This document shows positions 34,565 through 44,778 of a stretch of DNA of 64,000 bases, piece by piece. A program made the translations under genes and the position numbers. Within the stretch, counting starts at the first letter, position 1. Each line of letters begins with the position of its first letter. The stretch is from Corynebacterium variabile (lineage in GTDB: Bacteria > Actinomycetota > Actinomycetes > Mycobacteriales > Mycobacteriaceae), in NCBI RefSeq assembly GCF_006539825.1, contig NZ_BJNT01000012.1:80970-144969 (forward strand), written 5' to 3'. A model generated the notes under the pieces. That model did not search any database. It was given only the letters and a program-made list of their open reading frames with translations, and was not told the origin of the DNA.

Positions 34565-35081
34565 GCGGCACAGCCAACCACGGTGGCGTCGCCGCCCGGC
34601 CCCCGGAAAAGACAAAAGACCAGGACCCTGTGGATAACTCGGCCCCTGTGGACAAACTTTTTACCAGGACGCCGCAGACACGGCCACGACACCTGAAAAA
34701 CGCAGATCAGCAACAGTTTCTGTAGTCCTCCCCCTCCACTCCGGGCAGTCTCGCCCGGCGTCCCCCGGAAGAAAAACGGACGATTCTGAGCACCTGTCCA
34801 GCAGATCCCGGAATGTGATGTATCAGGGCATCGGTGACACTTCCGGTGAGCAGCGGACGTGTTTCGCAGACGGACGCGCTCGGGCAGACGGGGGTGTCGC
34901 CCGGGCCTACGGGCCGTCACGGCGCCAGGGACCACAGCCACAGTCCACCCGTGACGACCATTGTCCGCCGTGACGTTCCTGCCTGTCGGTGAAAGATCGG
35001 TCCGCCGATAGGGGTTCCGGCGACGGTGCCCTGAGACATCACACCGCAGAGCCCCGAATCGTCCGTCATCCGGCCCGGAGT
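34565..35081. other. 517-base intergenic region upstream of comEA
   Basis: The region separates the start of comEA from the end of the DegV-family gene; both read leftward. It carries two DnaA-box sequences near its comEA side (34629-34655) followed by a short T-rich run (ACTTTTTACC). The remaining 400 bases contain no convincing gene, repeat or hairpin that I can support, though promoters for comEA-comEC-holA must be here. Confidence 0.5.
34629..34655 (-). promoter_or_regulatory. two DnaA boxes upstream of comEA
   Basis: On the minus strand the sequences TTATCCACA (34629-34637) and TTGTCCACA (34647-34655) are both exact DnaA-box forms, in the same orientation and 18 bases apart. A T/A-rich tract adjoins them. 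This is not oriC (no dnaA, dnaN or rpmH nearby), so a DnaA-regulated comEA promoter or a DnaA-titration site is more likely. Confidence 0.6.
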
Positions 35082-36431
35082 TCAGCCCTGGACAAGAGTG
35101 ATACCGATGGCCTCCGGGCCGGTGTGGACCATCAGGGCCGGGGAGAGATCGACCACGGAGATCACCACGCAGTCGGGCAGATCGGCGCGCAGTGTCGCGC
35201 GCAGCTCCTCGGCGATCTCCGGGCAGCCGGCCTGGTGGATGTCCAGATGCATCGGCACCGCAGGCAGCTCGGACAGCGGCACCGGAGCTTCCTTGCGCTT
35301 GCGCAGCCGGAACTCGTGGTCACCGCCGAAGGTGAAGACGCGGGGACGCCCTTCCTCCTGCTGCTGCTCCACCTCACCGGAGGTGTCGGCGTCGTCAGCG
35401 CTGTCAGCGCCGTCATCGGAGGCGTCGTCATCAGTTTCCGCCTGGGGAGCCTCGGTGTCAGCAGCCTCAGTTACTTCAGTCGCTTCAGCGGCCTTCGTGT
35501 CCTCGACAGTCTCGACTGCGTCGCCGGTCTCCGGTGGCGTGTCCTCGGAGTCTGCGGAGTCCTGTGTGCCCACTGCGTCTTCGGCGTCCGCTGTGTCCTC
35601 GTCCGTCTCCGGCGCACGAGCCGGGGTGGCGGCGGTGCGGTAGGCACTCTCGGCGAGGGAGACCAACCGGGCCATCGCCTTGGACTGGGTACGGGTCTTC
35701 GCCGCGAGCTCGATCTTGCCGCCCGCCAGACGCAGGATCGGCTTGATCGCCAGCGCCGTCGACAACAGCCGCTGCGCGGTGGACAGGCGCCCACCGCGGG
35801 CCATGGCGTCGAGTCGGTGGACGTACAGCCAGACCTCTGCACCATCGAGGACATGCTGCGCGGCCGCAGTGCACTCGGCCAACGTCCCACCGGCGGCGGA
35901 TGCCTGGGCCGCGGCGATCGCCGCCTGGCCCAGCACCATGCCGGCCGACCGGGTGTCCAGCACCTCAACCAGGCCGTGGAAGACACCCGCGGCCTGCGTC
36001 GCCGAGGTCCAGGTCGACGACAGTTCCCGGGACAGGTGCAGCGCGACAACACCCTCGTCACCACCACGTTCGAGCAGCCGGGCATAGGCCGCGGTCAGCT
36101 CCAACGGGCCGAGACCGGCGGTCGTGGGGGCGTCCTCCTCCTGCTTCCCGGAATCACCGGTGCCGGAATCGCCAGCGACGTCACCAGGGTCATCGGCATC
36201 GTCGGTATCGCCGCTCTCCCTGACGGACCCGGCGTCCTCCGGGGCCGCGTCCGTGTCCGCGTCCTTGCCCCCGGCCTCGTCGTCGGCGATATCCTCCGGT
36301 ACCCCGGGAGCGTCCGCACCCTTGGTGGGGATCTGTCCCCGGGTGTGGATGTCCAGGACCGTGATGCCGTACTCGTCCGCGAGCGCGGGCGGCAGGCAGG
36401 CCGTGGAATCCGTGACCACATGCACTGTCAT
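35082..36431 (-). CDS. DegV-family fatty-acid-binding protein with two acidic insertions
   Basis: A 449-residue DegV protein, against about 280 usual. The lipid-binding fold begins with VHVVTDSTACLPP and includes the conserved VLDTRSAGMVLGQAA and YVHRLDAMARGGRLS segments; it ends with MVHTGPEAIGI. Two low-complexity acidic inserts (about residues 32-103 and 270-365) rich in Asp, Glu, Thr and Ala interrupt loops of the fold. DegV proteins bind fatty acids for phosphorylation or sensing. It overlaps gpgP by 4 bases in the cluster nadD-rsfS-gpgP-degV, as in Mycobacterium. Confidence 0.85.
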   Translation of the reverse strand: MTVHVVTDSTACLPPALADEYGITVLDIHTRGQIPTKGADAPGVPEDIADDEAGGKDADTDAAPEDAGSVRESGDTDDADDPGDVAGDSGTGDSGKQEEDAPTTAGLGPLELTAAYARLLERGGDEGVVALHLSRELSSTWTSATQAAGVFHGLVEVLDTRSAGMVLGQAAIAAAQASAAGGTLAECTAAAQHVLDGAEVWLYVHRLDAMARGGRLSTAQRLLSTALAIKPILRLAGGKIELAAKTRTQSKAMARLVSLAESAYRTAATPARAPETDEDTADAEDAVGTQDSADSEDTPPETGDAVETVEDTKAAEATEVTEAADTEAPQAETDDDASDDGADSADDADTSGEVEQQQEEGRPRVFTFGGDHEFRLRKRKEAPVPLSELPAVPMHLDIHQAGCPEIAEELRATLRADLPDCVVISVVDLSPALMVHTGPEAIGITLVQG

Positions 36432-37210
36432 GCCGCACCACCTGAGGATTCAGGGGTGTCCGGCTCACCGTCGGTGTCCGTCCCCTCGTCGGCGTTGACG
36501 ACGGCCACCGGCGACGGCATCGACACACCGACGTTCCAGCCCTCGAGGAACCAGCGTGGGCTCTCCCACCAGGGCCTCCCTGACCCGGGTGCCCAGGCGT
36601 CCGAGGGGCGGGCGACGACCTGCGACCAGCGGGTGTTCCCCAGGCCGCCGAGCATCGCGTAGTGATCCACCGGGATCCCCAGCAGACGGCAGGTCAGGGC
36701 GGAGATCGTCCCGCCGTGGGCGACGAGTGCGACCGCACCACGGTCCCAGGCGTCCGAGGCCATCAGCTCGGTGACGACCTCCGCCGCCCGTGCCGAGACC
36801 TCCAGGCGGGTCTCCCCGCCCGGCGGCGCCCACCGCGGGTTGAGCCGCCAGTGGGACCGGGCGCCGGGGAAGCTCGCGTCCACGTCCTCGTGGGCGCGCC
36901 CCGACCACTCCCCGAGGTCGGTCTCCCGCAGTCGGGGGTCCGTCGTGAACTGCCGGGCCTCCGCGAACAGTGCCCCGGCGAGCGCGGCGGCGGTATCCAC
37001 CGCGCGTTCCAGGTCGGAGGAGACGACGGTGCCGATCGGCCAGTCCGCGAGGCCCTCGGCGACCCGGATGGCCTCGTCCCGACCGGCGTCACTCAGCGGC
37101 GTGTCGAGCTGCCCCTGCATCCGACCGGCCTTGTTGAACTCGGTCTGGCCATGACGGATCAGCAGGAGACGACGCTCCGGACGCGCTGGTGATCCCGCTG
37201 TTCCCGACAT
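36428..37210 (-). CDS. gpgP: histidine phosphatase, probable glucosyl-3-phosphoglycerate phosphatase
   Basis: The 260-residue protein has the histidine-phosphatase signature LLLIRHGQTEFN (phospho-acceptor His20), a RETDLGEWSG acid region and the second His in VALVAHGGTISAL. In Mycobacterium the same position next to rsfS is held by GpgP (Rv2419c), which dephosphorylates glucosyl-3-phosphoglycerate for methylglucose lipopolysaccharide or glucosylglycerate synthesis. The gene symbol rests on this synteny and similarity. It lies 15 bases after rsfS. The C-terminal 30 residues are acidic and not conserved. Confidence 0.75.
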   Translation of the reverse strand: MSGTAGSPARPERRLLLIRHGQTEFNKAGRMQGQLDTPLSDAGRDEAIRVAEGLADWPIGTVVSSDLERAVDTAAALAGALFAEARQFTTDPRLRETDLGEWSGRAHEDVDASFPGARSHWRLNPRWAPPGGETRLEVSARAAEVVTELMASDAWDRGAVALVAHGGTISALTCRLLGIPVDHYAMLGGLGNTRWSQVVARPSDAWAPGSGRPWWESPRWFLEGWNVGVSMPSPVAVVNADEGTDTDGEPDTPESSGGAA

Positions 37211-37225
37211 GACAGGTCTCCTGAC

Positions 37226-37726
37226 CTAGATCTCGTCGGCGTCCGGCCCCGGACCGGCCAGCGGCAGCTCGTCGACGCTCTGAGCCTGCAGCGGATCCAA
37301 CCGGTCGAGCTCGGCGAGCTCGCTGACGTCGAGGTTGTCCGCCCATGCGCCACGGTCGGACTGCTCGATGCCCTCGACCTCGACGGTCGGGCAGTCGCGG
37401 TAGAGACGGTCGAGTCCGTAGAACTCGCGCTCCCCACGGCGCTGCACGTGGGCGATGATCGTGCCGTAGTCCAGCAGGACCCACCGACCGTCACGGTGAC
37501 CCTCGCGCATGCGCGGCTTGACGCCGGCCTTCTCGGAGAGCTCCGCCTCGATCTCGTCGACGATCGAGTCGACCATGCGCTCGTTGTCGCCGGTGATGAT
37601 GACGAAGATGTCCGCCAGCGGCATACGGCCGGTGACGTCGAGGACGGCGATGTCCTCACCGAACTTCTCGGCGGCGGCACGGGCGGCGATGCCTGCGTGG
37701 TTGATGGCTTCGGAGCTGGCGGTCAC
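37226..37726 (-). CDS. rsfS: ribosomal silencing factor RsfS
   Basis: The 166-residue product shows the RsfS core: KFGEDIAVLDV, LADIFVIITGDNERMVDSI and EGHRDGRWVLLDYGTIIAHV. RsfS binds protein L14 and blocks subunit joining in stationary phase or starvation. The GTG start at 37726 gives the family's normal N-terminus. A 45-residue acidic C-terminal extension follows the fold. It is downstream of nadD, separated by a 12-base tandem repeat. Confidence 0.95.
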   Translation of the reverse strand: MTASSEAINHAGIAARAAAEKFGEDIAVLDVTGRMPLADIFVIITGDNERMVDSIVDEIEAELSEKAGVKPRMREGHRDGRWVLLDYGTIIAHVQRRGEREFYGLDRLYRDCPTVEVEGIEQSDRGAWADNLDVSELAELDRLDPLQAQSVDELPLAGPGPDADEI

Positions 37727-37745
37727 GGTCAGTGAGTTCCTTCAG

Positions 37746-37791
37746 GGTAGGTGCAGAGGTTAGTGCAGAGGTTGGTGCAGGGTTGGTGCGG
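37746..37791. repeat. 12-base tandem repeat between nadD and rsfS
   Basis: Three full units of 12 bases (GGTAGGTGCAGA, GGTTAGTGCAGA, GGTTGGTGCAGG) and a partial fourth (GTTGGTGCGG) lie in the 84-base gap. On the transcribed minus strand it reads as pyrimidine-rich CTGCACCAACC steps. It may vary in copy number between strains. Confidence 0.75.
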
Positions 37792-37810
37792 AAATATCCG
37801 TTGCGTAATT

Positions 37811-38563
37811 CTACCTGTAGGAGCCGGGTTGTCGGAACGAACCGGGCGGGAACCGGTGCGTCCCCCAGTCCACGTCCGGCTCCGCGTCCGGATTCCCCTC
37901 CAGGTAGGACGGGTAGACCTCCTCGGTGTTCCGGTACATCCCGGTCTTGGCGATGTACTGCACCACCCCGTCGGGCACCAGGTACCAGACCGGCCACTGC
38001 TCGGACGCCCGCTCCCGGATGTCCGTCGAGGAGATCGCCATCGCCGGGATATTCACCAGACTCAGCCGGTCGGCGTCGACCTGGGCGCGCAGCTGTTCGC
38101 CGGCGTCCGCCAGGTCGTAGCCGGGGCGGGTCACGCCGACGCAGTGGGCGAGGTGGAAGACCTCCTCCCAGTCCCGCCAGGTGACGATGCGGTCCAACGC
38201 GTCCGCCCCGGTGATGAAGAACAGTTCGGCGTCCGGGTGGTGCTGCTGGATGTCCTTGAGGGTGTCGACGGTGTACGTCGCCCCGGGCCGGTCGATGTCC
38301 ACCCGCGAGACGGTGAACCGCGGGTTCGAGGCGGTCGCGATCACCGTCATGAGGTAGCGGTGTTCCGCCTCGGAGACGTACCGGTCCTTCTTCTGCCAGG
38401 GCTGCCCGGTAGGCACGAAAATGACCAGATCCAGCTCGAAGAGCGCGGCGACCTCACTGGCCGCGACAAGGTGTCCGTTGTGGATCGGGTCGAAGGTTCC
38501 GCCCATGACGCCGATGCGCCGCGGCCGGCCGGTCCTGCCCTGCCCGGTTGTGGGTGTGTTCAC
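37811..38563 (-). CDS. nadD: nicotinate-nucleotide adenylyltransferase
   Basis: NadD joins ATP and nicotinate mononucleotide to make deamido-NAD in NAD synthesis. The nucleotidyltransferase motif [12 protein letters not shown] lies near the N-terminus, and the second signature [11 protein letters not shown] near the C-terminus. GTG 38563 (VNTPTTGQ) is preferred: the ATG at 38602 would overlap the start of the divergent YwiC-like gene. A 30-residue tail rich in Pro and Gly follows the normal end. It heads the minus-strand unit nadD-rsfS-gpgP-degV. Confidence 0.93.
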   Translation of the reverse strand: MNTPTTGQGRTGRPRRIGVMGGTFDPIHNGHLVAASEVAALFELDLVIFVPTGQPWQKKDRYVSEAEHRYLMTVIATASNPRFTVSRVDIDRPGATYTVDTLKDIQQHHPDAELFFITGADALDRIVTWRDWEEVFHLAHCVGVTRPGYDLADAGEQLRAQVDADRLSLVNIPAMAISSTDIRERASEQWPVWYLVPDGVVQYIAKTGMYRNTEEVYPSYLEGNPDAEPDVDWGTHRFPPGSFRQPGSYR

Positions 38564-38600
38564 GTCCACAGAGCCTATCGGACGGCTACGCTGAATCACC

Positions 38601-39563
38601 ATGACGTCCCGCTCCTCACGCTACTGGCAGCCCGACCAGCACGGTGCCTGGCCCATGATCATCGCCCCCCTCATCGTCGGTCTCGCCTGGTTGTGGGCAC
38701 TCCGCTCCATCGTCTCCGACGCGGGCGCACTCGGCTCCGGTTTCCATGCCGGCATCGGCGCGGTACTCACCGCCCTCGCTGTCGCGGTGGCCTGGGTCGT
38801 CGGGTACCTGACCTTCTTCGCCGGCGGGAAGTGGCTGCAGGCCCGGTCCTCGGGCAACACCCGCATCAGGGCCGCCGCGAAAACGCCGACCCTGGTCTAC
38901 GGCGCGGTGACACTCGTCGCCGTGGTGTGTGCGGTCCTCCTGCAGCCGCATCTGCTGTGGTGGGCGGTGATCTTCGTCCCGTTGACCGCCATCGCGCTGA
39001 TGGAGATCAACCGTGGCACGCCCCGCTCGTTCATCGCCGGTGCCGCCGAGACCGTGGCCTCCGCCTTCCTCATCGCGGTGCTGGCCAGTGTGGGTGTCGG
39101 TGCGTCACAGCCGGTCTCTGACGGTGTGACGCTGACCCGCAACCTGTTCACCGCCGAGGTCGTCGACTCCCTGCCGGCGGTCATGTGGTGGTCACTGGTG
39201 TGGCTCGCCCTGTACCAGGTCGGCACCGTCCTCTACGTGAAGACGATGATCCGCAAGAAGGGCGACCGTGCATGGTGGACCGGCTCGATGGTCTTCCACG
39301 CGGTGTCCCTGGTCGTGGTGGTCTTCTCGGTCACCTCCGAGCACATGGGCATCCTGCCGTGGCTGCTGGCCGTGGTGGTCTTCGGCTGGGCACTGTGGCG
39401 CTCCTACGCCGTCCCGAAGGACGCCACCTCGACCGAACCGAAGACCGCGTGGACGCCGAAGAAGGTCGGCATGACCGAGATTCCGGTGGTCATCGGGGTG
39501 ACCGTGGCCGGACTGGTCGCCGCCGTGCTCTACGACGGGCCGCTGGTCCTGTTCATCGGCTGA
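38601..39563 (+). CDS. YwiC-like integral membrane protein
   Basis: A 320-residue protein with about eight to nine membrane helices. The N-terminus [20 protein letters not shown] matches the YwiC family signature (P-x-Q-H-G-A-W). The family has no proven function; B. subtilis YwiC lies near nitrate/anaerobic genes. A cytoplasmic loop with [12 protein letters not shown] and a C-terminal hairpin are also typical. It is a single plus-strand gene between nadD (divergent) and the cutinase-like gene (convergent, 1 base apart). Confidence 0.8.
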   Translation: MTSRSSRYWQPDQHGAWPMIIAPLIVGLAWLWALRSIVSDAGALGSGFHAGIGAVLTALAVAVAWVVGYLTFFAGGKWLQARSSGNTRIRAAAKTPTLVYGAVTLVAVVCAVLLQPHLLWWAVIFVPLTAIALMEINRGTPRSFIAGAAETVASAFLIAVLASVGVGASQPVSDGVTLTRNLFTAEVVDSLPAVMWWSLVWLALYQVGTVLYVKTMIRKKGDRAWWTGSMVFHAVSLVVVVFSVTSEHMGILPWLLAVVVFGWALWRSYAVPKDATSTEPKTAWTPKKVGMTEIPVVIGVTVAGLVAAVLYDGPLVLFIG

Positions 39564-39564
39564 G

Positions 39565-40392
39565 TTACCGGCTGATCCAGTCGGCGAGGGTGTCGGCGAC
39601 GCGCCGGTCCCCCGCCGAGGGTGAACCGGCGGCGGCGTCCTCGAAGTAGTAGGCGTGGGCCCCCGCATCTTCGGGGTCGGTCAGGGCGAGGAAGGCCGAG
39701 CGGACGTCGGTGTCGCAGACCACGTCATCGGGCACGCAGTAGTCCAGCGACGGGACATCCCGTGGCACACCGGGGAAGCCCCGGGCACCAGGGACATGGT
39801 GCAGGGGGTTGCCGAAGGCGAGGACGCCACGCAGTCGTCCTTCCGCTGCCAGATCCCGCTGGACACCGGGCATCGGCAGTTCGCCCTGGGAGTAGCCCAC
39901 GGTGATGTAGTCCGGCCGGCACCCGGTGGTGGCCTCCCAGTCGTCGACCTGGGTCTGCCCACCGGTGAAGCTGCGGATGACGGAGTCCGCGGTGAGCTGT
40001 GCGGACTCGACCAGAACCGCCGGGGTGACGTCGGCGACGGACTTCGGCAGCGGGAAGCGGGCCGGATAGTGCTCGTCGGTGATGCCGATGATCTGCGTGG
40101 TGCCGTCGTCGAGGATCTCCGGGTGCTCGGCGAGGGTGAAGGTGAAGAGGTTGGAGACGGCCTCCCCCTCCCAGCCGTTGGAGTACCGTGCCAGCGGCCC
40201 GTCCGGGTAGGTGACGTGGTTCTGCTCGCTGCCGCGGCCGGCCAGGATGACGGTGGACGGGCAGGTGTCCCCTGCCGTACCTGCCGCCGCACCCGCACCG
40301 GCATGCGCCGCGGGTGCCGCCGCGAGGACGAGCGCCAGGACGGCGGCCGCCGACCCTCCGGACCTCATGACAGGCTTCACGATGCTGTTCAT
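39565..40392 (-). CDS. secreted cutinase-family serine esterase
   Basis: A 275-residue exported esterase. The signal peptide runs to about residue 35 (AAPAAHAGA). The mature part starts with DTCPSTVILAGRGSEQN, as in mycobacterial cutinase-like proteins. The nucleophile is the Ser in VGYSQGE, the acid is in DDVVCDTD and the His in AGAHAYYF. Cys residues around the nucleophile and the acid can form the two family disulfides. Such enzymes cleave lipid, polyester or mycolate esters at the cell surface. The gene is monocistronic. Confidence 0.85.
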   Translation of the reverse strand: MNSIVKPVMRSGGSAAAVLALVLAAAPAAHAGAGAAAGTAGDTCPSTVILAGRGSEQNHVTYPDGPLARYSNGWEGEAVSNLFTFTLAEHPEILDDGTTQIIGITDEHYPARFPLPKSVADVTPAVLVESAQLTADSVIRSFTGGQTQVDDWEATTGCRPDYITVGYSQGELPMPGVQRDLAAEGRLRGVLAFGNPLHHVPGARGFPGVPRDVPSLDYCVPDDVVCDTDVRSAFLALTDPEDAGAHAYYFEDAAAGSPSAGDRRVADTLADWISR

Positions 40393-40467
40393 GTTTCTCA
40401 GGCTACATACAGTACCCGTGCGTCCCGCCGACGACCCCGGACAGGACCGGGGAGGAGCTGAGAGCGG

Positions 40468-41781
40468 CTACGGCCGGACCTGACCTTCGCCGGTGACGAT
40501 CCACTTGGTGCTGGTCAGCTCCGGCAGCCCCATCGGTCCACGGGCGTGCAGCTTCTGGGTGGAGATGCCGATCTCGGCACCGAAGCCGAACATCTCACCG
40601 TCGGTCCAGGCGGTGGAGGTGTTGACCATGACGGCCGCGGCGTCCACGTTGGCGGTGAAGTACTGGGTGACGCGGATATCGGTCGCACCGATCGCCTCGG
40701 TGTGGCCGGTGGTGTACCGGCGGATGTGGTCGGTCGCCGCCTCGACGCCGTCGACGATCTTCACGGCGATGTCGAAGGAGCCGTACTCGTCCTCCCAGTC
40801 GGCCTCGGTGGCCGCGACAACGCCGCCGAGATCCAGACCGGAGAGCTCGGCGAGGTCGGCGTGGAGCGTGACCCCGGCGTCCTGCAGCGTGGTGAGGACG
40901 TGCTTCTTGTCCTCGGCGGAGAGACTGGCGTCCAGCAGGACGGTCTCGGTGGCGTTGCACACCGAGCAGCGGCGGGTCTTGCCGTTGACGACCAGGCGGG
41001 TGGCCTCCTCGACGTCGGCGGAGGCGTCGACGTAGAAGTGGCAGTTCCCGGTACCGGTCTCGATGGCGGGCACGGTCGCGCCGGTGACGACGGCGTTGAT
41101 CAGGCCGGCACCGCCACGCGGGATGACGATGTCGACCAGACCGCGGGCGGTGATGAGGTCCTGGACCGAGTCGTGGGTGTCGCACGGCAGCAGCTGGACG
41201 GTCTCACGGGGCTGGTCGTGGGCCTCGAGGACATCCTGGAGGATCCCGACGAGGGCGGTGTTGGAGTGCTGGGCGGACTTCGAACCGCGGAGCAGCGGTA
41301 CGTTGCCGGACTTCAGGGCGAGGCCGAAGGCGTCGACGGTGACGTTGGGGCGGGCCTCGTAGACCATGCCCATCACGCCCAGCGGGACGCGCACCTGGCG
41401 CATCTCGAGGCCGTTGGGGCGGCGGGAACCGCGCACGACGTCGCCGACCGGGTCGGGCAGGTCGGCGACCTGGCGCAGTCCCCCGGCGATGCCCTCGACA
41501 CGCTCGTCGGTGAGGCGGAGGCGGTCGATGAGGGACTCGTCCATGCCGCGCTCGCGGCCGGCGGCGATGTCCTTCTCGTTGGCGGAGAGGATCTCGGCGC
41601 TGCGGGCGACGAGGGCGTCGGCGGCGGCGAGGAGGATCGTGTTCTTCTCGGTGGTCGTCAGCGGCGGACGCTGCGACACCTCGCGGGCCGTGGTGGCCTT
41701 GGCGAGGACCTCGGCACGCTCTGCGGCGCGCTCGGCGGTCAGTCCGGTGGAGTCGGAGGTGATCGTGCTGGAGGTACTCAT
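40468..41781 (-). CDS. proA: glutamate-5-semialdehyde dehydrogenase (gamma-glutamyl phosphate reductase)
   Basis: ProA reduces gamma-glutamyl phosphate to glutamate semialdehyde, the second step of proline synthesis. The 437-residue protein shows [33 protein letters not shown] and the active-site Cys in [16 protein letters not shown] 41781 ([10 protein letters not shown]) is chosen over an upstream in-frame ATG because it matches the usual family length. It lies 80 bases downstream of proB on the same strand. The hydroxyacid dehydrogenase gene found between proB and proA in some corynebacteria is absent here. Confidence 0.96.
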   Translation of the reverse strand: MSTSSTITSDSTGLTAERAAERAEVLAKATTAREVSQRPPLTTTEKNTILLAAADALVARSAEILSANEKDIAAGRERGMDESLIDRLRLTDERVEGIAGGLRQVADLPDPVGDVVRGSRRPNGLEMRQVRVPLGVMGMVYEARPNVTVDAFGLALKSGNVPLLRGSKSAQHSNTALVGILQDVLEAHDQPRETVQLLPCDTHDSVQDLITARGLVDIVIPRGGAGLINAVVTGATVPAIETGTGNCHFYVDASADVEEATRLVVNGKTRRCSVCNATETVLLDASLSAEDKKHVLTTLQDAGVTLHADLAELSGLDLGGVVAATEADWEDEYGSFDIAVKIVDGVEAATDHIRRYTTGHTEAIGATDIRVTQYFTANVDAAAVMVNTSTAWTDGEMFGFGAEIGISTQKLHARGPMGLPELTSTKWIVTGEGQVRP

Positions 41782-41861
41782 GGTGCCCCAGCCTACGCGA
41801 GGCACCGTCCCCTGTCCCCCGAATTGTTGAACAACTTCAGGGCCGGGCCCCGGAAGGGTAC

Positions 41862-43154
41862 CTAGCGGGTGGCGCCGTAGTCCCGGGACAGGCGGTTGGC
41901 GTAGGTCGACAGGTTGTCGACATGCACCGCCGGGCGCTGCGCGAAGTCCGGCAGTTCGTCACTGGACTTGCCCATGAGGCCGGCCAGGGTGGCGGCGTCG
42001 TAGTTCACCTCGCCACGACCGATGAGGTGGCCACCGGGACCGACGATGTCCACCACCTCACGGGAGGTGAAGTCGCCCGTGATCTTGGTGATGCCCACCG
42101 GCAGCAGCGAGTTGTGGTGCTCCATGGCCTGGGCCGCACCGCCGTCGATGTGCAGCACACCCCCGGCCTCCGCGGCGTAGAGGATCCAGAACTTCCACGC
42201 CGACAGGCGGTCCTCGGCGGGCCAGAAGCAGGTGCCGACCATGGCCTGGTCGAGCGCGGCACCGATGTTGTCGGTGGAGGTCAGCAGCACCGGGATGCCG
42301 CCCTGGGACGCCAGGCGCGCGGCCGAGACCTTCGCACTCATGCCTCCGGTGCCCAGGCGTCCGCCGTCACCGGCGATGACGCCACGCAGGTCTCTGTGGG
42401 AGCGGACCTCGGCGATGAACTTGGCGTCCGGCTCGGCGGGGTTGCGGTCGTAGAGGCCGGCGACATCGGAGAGCAGTACGCAGGCATCCGCGTAGGTCAG
42501 GTGGCTCACCAGGGAGGCGAGACGGTCGTTGTCGCCGAAGGTGGCGGAGGAGGTCGTGACGGTGTCGTTCTCGTTGACGATCGGGACGATGCCGAGCTGT
42601 CTCAGTCGGTCGATGGTCCGCTGGGAGTTTCTCGCGCGGTCACGGCGCGATGCATCGGCGACAGTGAGGAGGACCTGGCCGATGGGCCGGCCGTAGCGGG
42701 CGAAACTGCGTGCCCACTCCTGGGCCAGCAGGACCTGTCCCGCGGCCGCGGCGGCCTGCTTGGTGGCGAGGTCGGTGGGTCGCTGGCTCAGGCCGAGCGG
42801 TCCCATGCCGCAGGCGATGGAGCCGGAGGAGACGACGATGATGTCGGTCCCGCGGTCCATGCGGGCTTCCAGGGCGTCGGCAATGAGGTCGATACGTTCG
42901 GGGCTCACACTCCCTGTCTCGTCGGTGAGACTGGAGGAGCCGATCTTCACGACGACACGCTTGGCGTCACGGATCGTCCGTCTCGCGGTCGACCGGTGCC
43001 CGTACTCGGGATCGTCGAGAGAGAGGTCGGGATCAGGGAACTCCTTCGCCGTCGCCGGAATGACCGGTCCTGGCTGATGGATGTTATCTGTCCCGAACAC
43101 AGGGTTCGCGAAGAAAGGGTCGGAAGGGTCAGGCTGCACGTCGGTGTCAGACAT
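41862..43154 (-). CDS. proB: glutamate 5-kinase with N-terminal extension
   Basis: ProB phosphorylates glutamate to begin proline synthesis. The amino-acid-kinase domain starts at [14 protein letters not shown] (about residue 64) and includes [19 protein letters not shown] and [12 protein letters not shown]; a PUA domain follows ([18 protein letters not shown]). The first 60 residues (Pro/Asp-rich) are extra relative to typical ProB, but no later start codon exists before the kinase domain and a GGGGGG ribosome site precedes the ATG, so the extension seems real. It follows obgE by 17 bases. Confidence 0.95.
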   Translation of the reverse strand: MSDTDVQPDPSDPFFANPVFGTDNIHQPGPVIPATAKEFPDPDLSLDDPEYGHRSTARRTIRDAKRVVVKIGSSSLTDETGSVSPERIDLIADALEARMDRGTDIIVVSSGSIACGMGPLGLSQRPTDLATKQAAAAAGQVLLAQEWARSFARYGRPIGQVLLTVADASRRDRARNSQRTIDRLRQLGIVPIVNENDTVTTSSATFGDNDRLASLVSHLTYADACVLLSDVAGLYDRNPAEPDAKFIAEVRSHRDLRGVIAGDGGRLGTGGMSAKVSAARLASQGGIPVLLTSTDNIGAALDQAMVGTCFWPAEDRLSAWKFWILYAAEAGGVLHIDGGAAQAMEHHNSLLPVGITKITGDFTSREVVDIVGPGGHLIGRGEVNYDAATLAGLMGKSSDELPDFAQRPAVHVDNLSTYANRLSRDYGATR

Positions 43155-43171
43155 GCCCCCCGACTTTACCG

Positions 43172-44695
43172 TTAACCTTCCCAGCGGTCTCGGGAAGCCT
43201 CTTCCCCGTCGCCGAAGTCCAGCTCATCGATAAGACCGCGGCGCGCCTGGGAGGCCCGCTTACGCTCGACGGCGCTCGCGCGCTCGGTGCGCTCCAGACG
43301 CTTGTCGGTGCCGCGTCCGGACGGCAGCAGATCGACACCGGCGGCGGTCTGCGGCTCCCACTGGAAGGTCGCCCAGCCGATGGTGACGTCGTCGCCCTCG
43401 ATCGCCCCTGCCTTGTAGAGGGCCTCCTCCACACCGGCCTTGGCGAAGCGGTCGGCGAGGTAGCCGACAGCCTCGTCGTTCTCGAAGTCGGTCTGCCGGA
43501 TCCAGCGCTCCAGATCGGAGCTCTCGATGATCCAGGCGCCGCCGTCGGGACCGGCCTGCGGATCGGGCTTGACCTCGAAGCTGACCTTCGCCGTACCCTT
43601 GCGCCGCTGGTTCTTGGGGGTGATGACCTGCGCGGGGGCGACGTCGACCGGGTGGTCCTTCCGGTGCTGCTCGACGATGTCCATGAGAGCGAACTTCAGC
43701 GGTTCCAGACCCTGGTGGGCGACCGTGGAGATCTCGAAGACCGGCCACCCGAACTCCTCCTCGAGCTCGGGGCGGATGATCTCGGCCATCTCCCGGGCGT
43801 CGGGGATGTCCATCTTGTTGAGGACGATGACGCGGGGACGGTCGCGCAGGTCGCCGAGCCCGGCGTCCTCGGACAGTTCGGACTGGTAGTTGGCCAGCTC
43901 GCTCTCCAGGGCGCGGATGTCGTCGACGGGGTTGCGCTCGGACTCCAGCGAGGCGCAGTCGACGATGTGCGCGAGCACGGCGGTGCGCTCGATGTGGCGC
44001 AGGAAATCCAGGCCCAGACCCTTGCCCTGGGACGCCCCGGGGATCAGGCCGGGGACGTCGGCGATGGTGAAGACGCGGTGGCCGACATTGACCACACCGA
44101 GGTTCGGCTGCAGCGTGGTGAAGGGGTAGTCGGCGATCTTCGGCTTCGCCGCCGACAGGACGCTGACCAGCGAGGACTTGCCGGCCGAGGGGAATCCGAC
44201 GAGTCCGACGTCCGCCATGGACTTCAGCTCGATGGTGATGTCCTTGATCTCACCGGGTTCACCGAGCAGCGCGAAGCCGGGGGCCTTGCGGGCACGCGAG
44301 ACCAGGGCCGCGTTGCCGAGACCACCGTGGCCACCGGCGGCGACGATGACGCGCTGGCCCTTGGCGACCATGTCGGCGATGACCTCGCCCTTGTCGTCGA
44401 GGATGACGGTACCGGCGGGCACCTGGAGGATGAGATCCTCACCCCGGGCGCCGTTGCGGTGGTCACCTGCACCGTTGGTGCCGCGGCCCGCCTTGAGGTG
44501 CGGGTGGAAGTGGAAGTCCAGCAGGGTGTGGACCTGGGGGTCGACCTCGAGGATGATGTCGCCACCGTGGCCGCCGTTGCCGCCGTCCGGACCGCCGAGC
44601 GGGATGAACTTCTCGCGGTAGACCGAGGAACAGCCGTTGCCGCCGTCGCCGGCCTGCAGGTGCAGGACGACTCGGTCGACGAAGCGGGTAGACAT
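43172..44695 (-). CDS. obgE: GTPase Obg/CgtA
   Basis: Obg is an essential GTPase in 50S maturation and stress control. The glycine-rich Obg fold ([18 protein letters not shown]) is residues 1-160, the G domain has [12 protein letters not shown] and the switch motif [10 protein letters not shown], with NKMD later, and an OCT domain closes near residue 430. The C-terminal 60 residues are basic. ATG 44695 (MSTRFVDRV) is used; the upstream extension lacks family similarity. It follows the iron-binding-protein gene on the map but is normally read with rpmA and rplU; a gap and an inserted gene now separate them. Confidence 0.97.
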   Translation of the reverse strand: MSTRFVDRVVLHLQAGDGGNGCSSVYREKFIPLGGPDGGNGGHGGDIILEVDPQVHTLLDFHFHPHLKAGRGTNGAGDHRNGARGEDLILQVPAGTVILDDKGEVIADMVAKGQRVIVAAGGHGGLGNAALVSRARKAPGFALLGEPGEIKDITIELKSMADVGLVGFPSAGKSSLVSVLSAAKPKIADYPFTTLQPNLGVVNVGHRVFTIADVPGLIPGASQGKGLGLDFLRHIERTAVLAHIVDCASLESERNPVDDIRALESELANYQSELSEDAGLGDLRDRPRVIVLNKMDIPDAREMAEIIRPELEEEFGWPVFEISTVAHQGLEPLKFALMDIVEQHRKDHPVDVAPAQVITPKNQRRKGTAKVSFEVKPDPQAGPDGGAWIIESSDLERWIRQTDFENDEAVGYLADRFAKAGVEEALYKAGAIEGDDVTIGWATFQWEPQTAAGVDLLPSGRGTDKRLERTERASAVERKRASQARRGLIDELDFGDGEEASRDRWEG

Positions 44696-44778
44696 TGGTG
44701 GGATTCCCCTCCAGGTAGAAAGCACAGACCAGACGCAAACGCGTACCGGGTGAGTGTACCCCGCGTCCAGCGGGTTCC

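Noticed and set aside
34629..34655. Chromosome origin of replication
   Set aside because: Only two DnaA boxes and no dnaA, dnaN, rpmH or long AT-rich unwinding region; kept only as a regulatory or titration site.
37746..37791. CRISPR-like array
   Set aside because: Units are 12 bases with no spacers; this is a simple tandem repeat.
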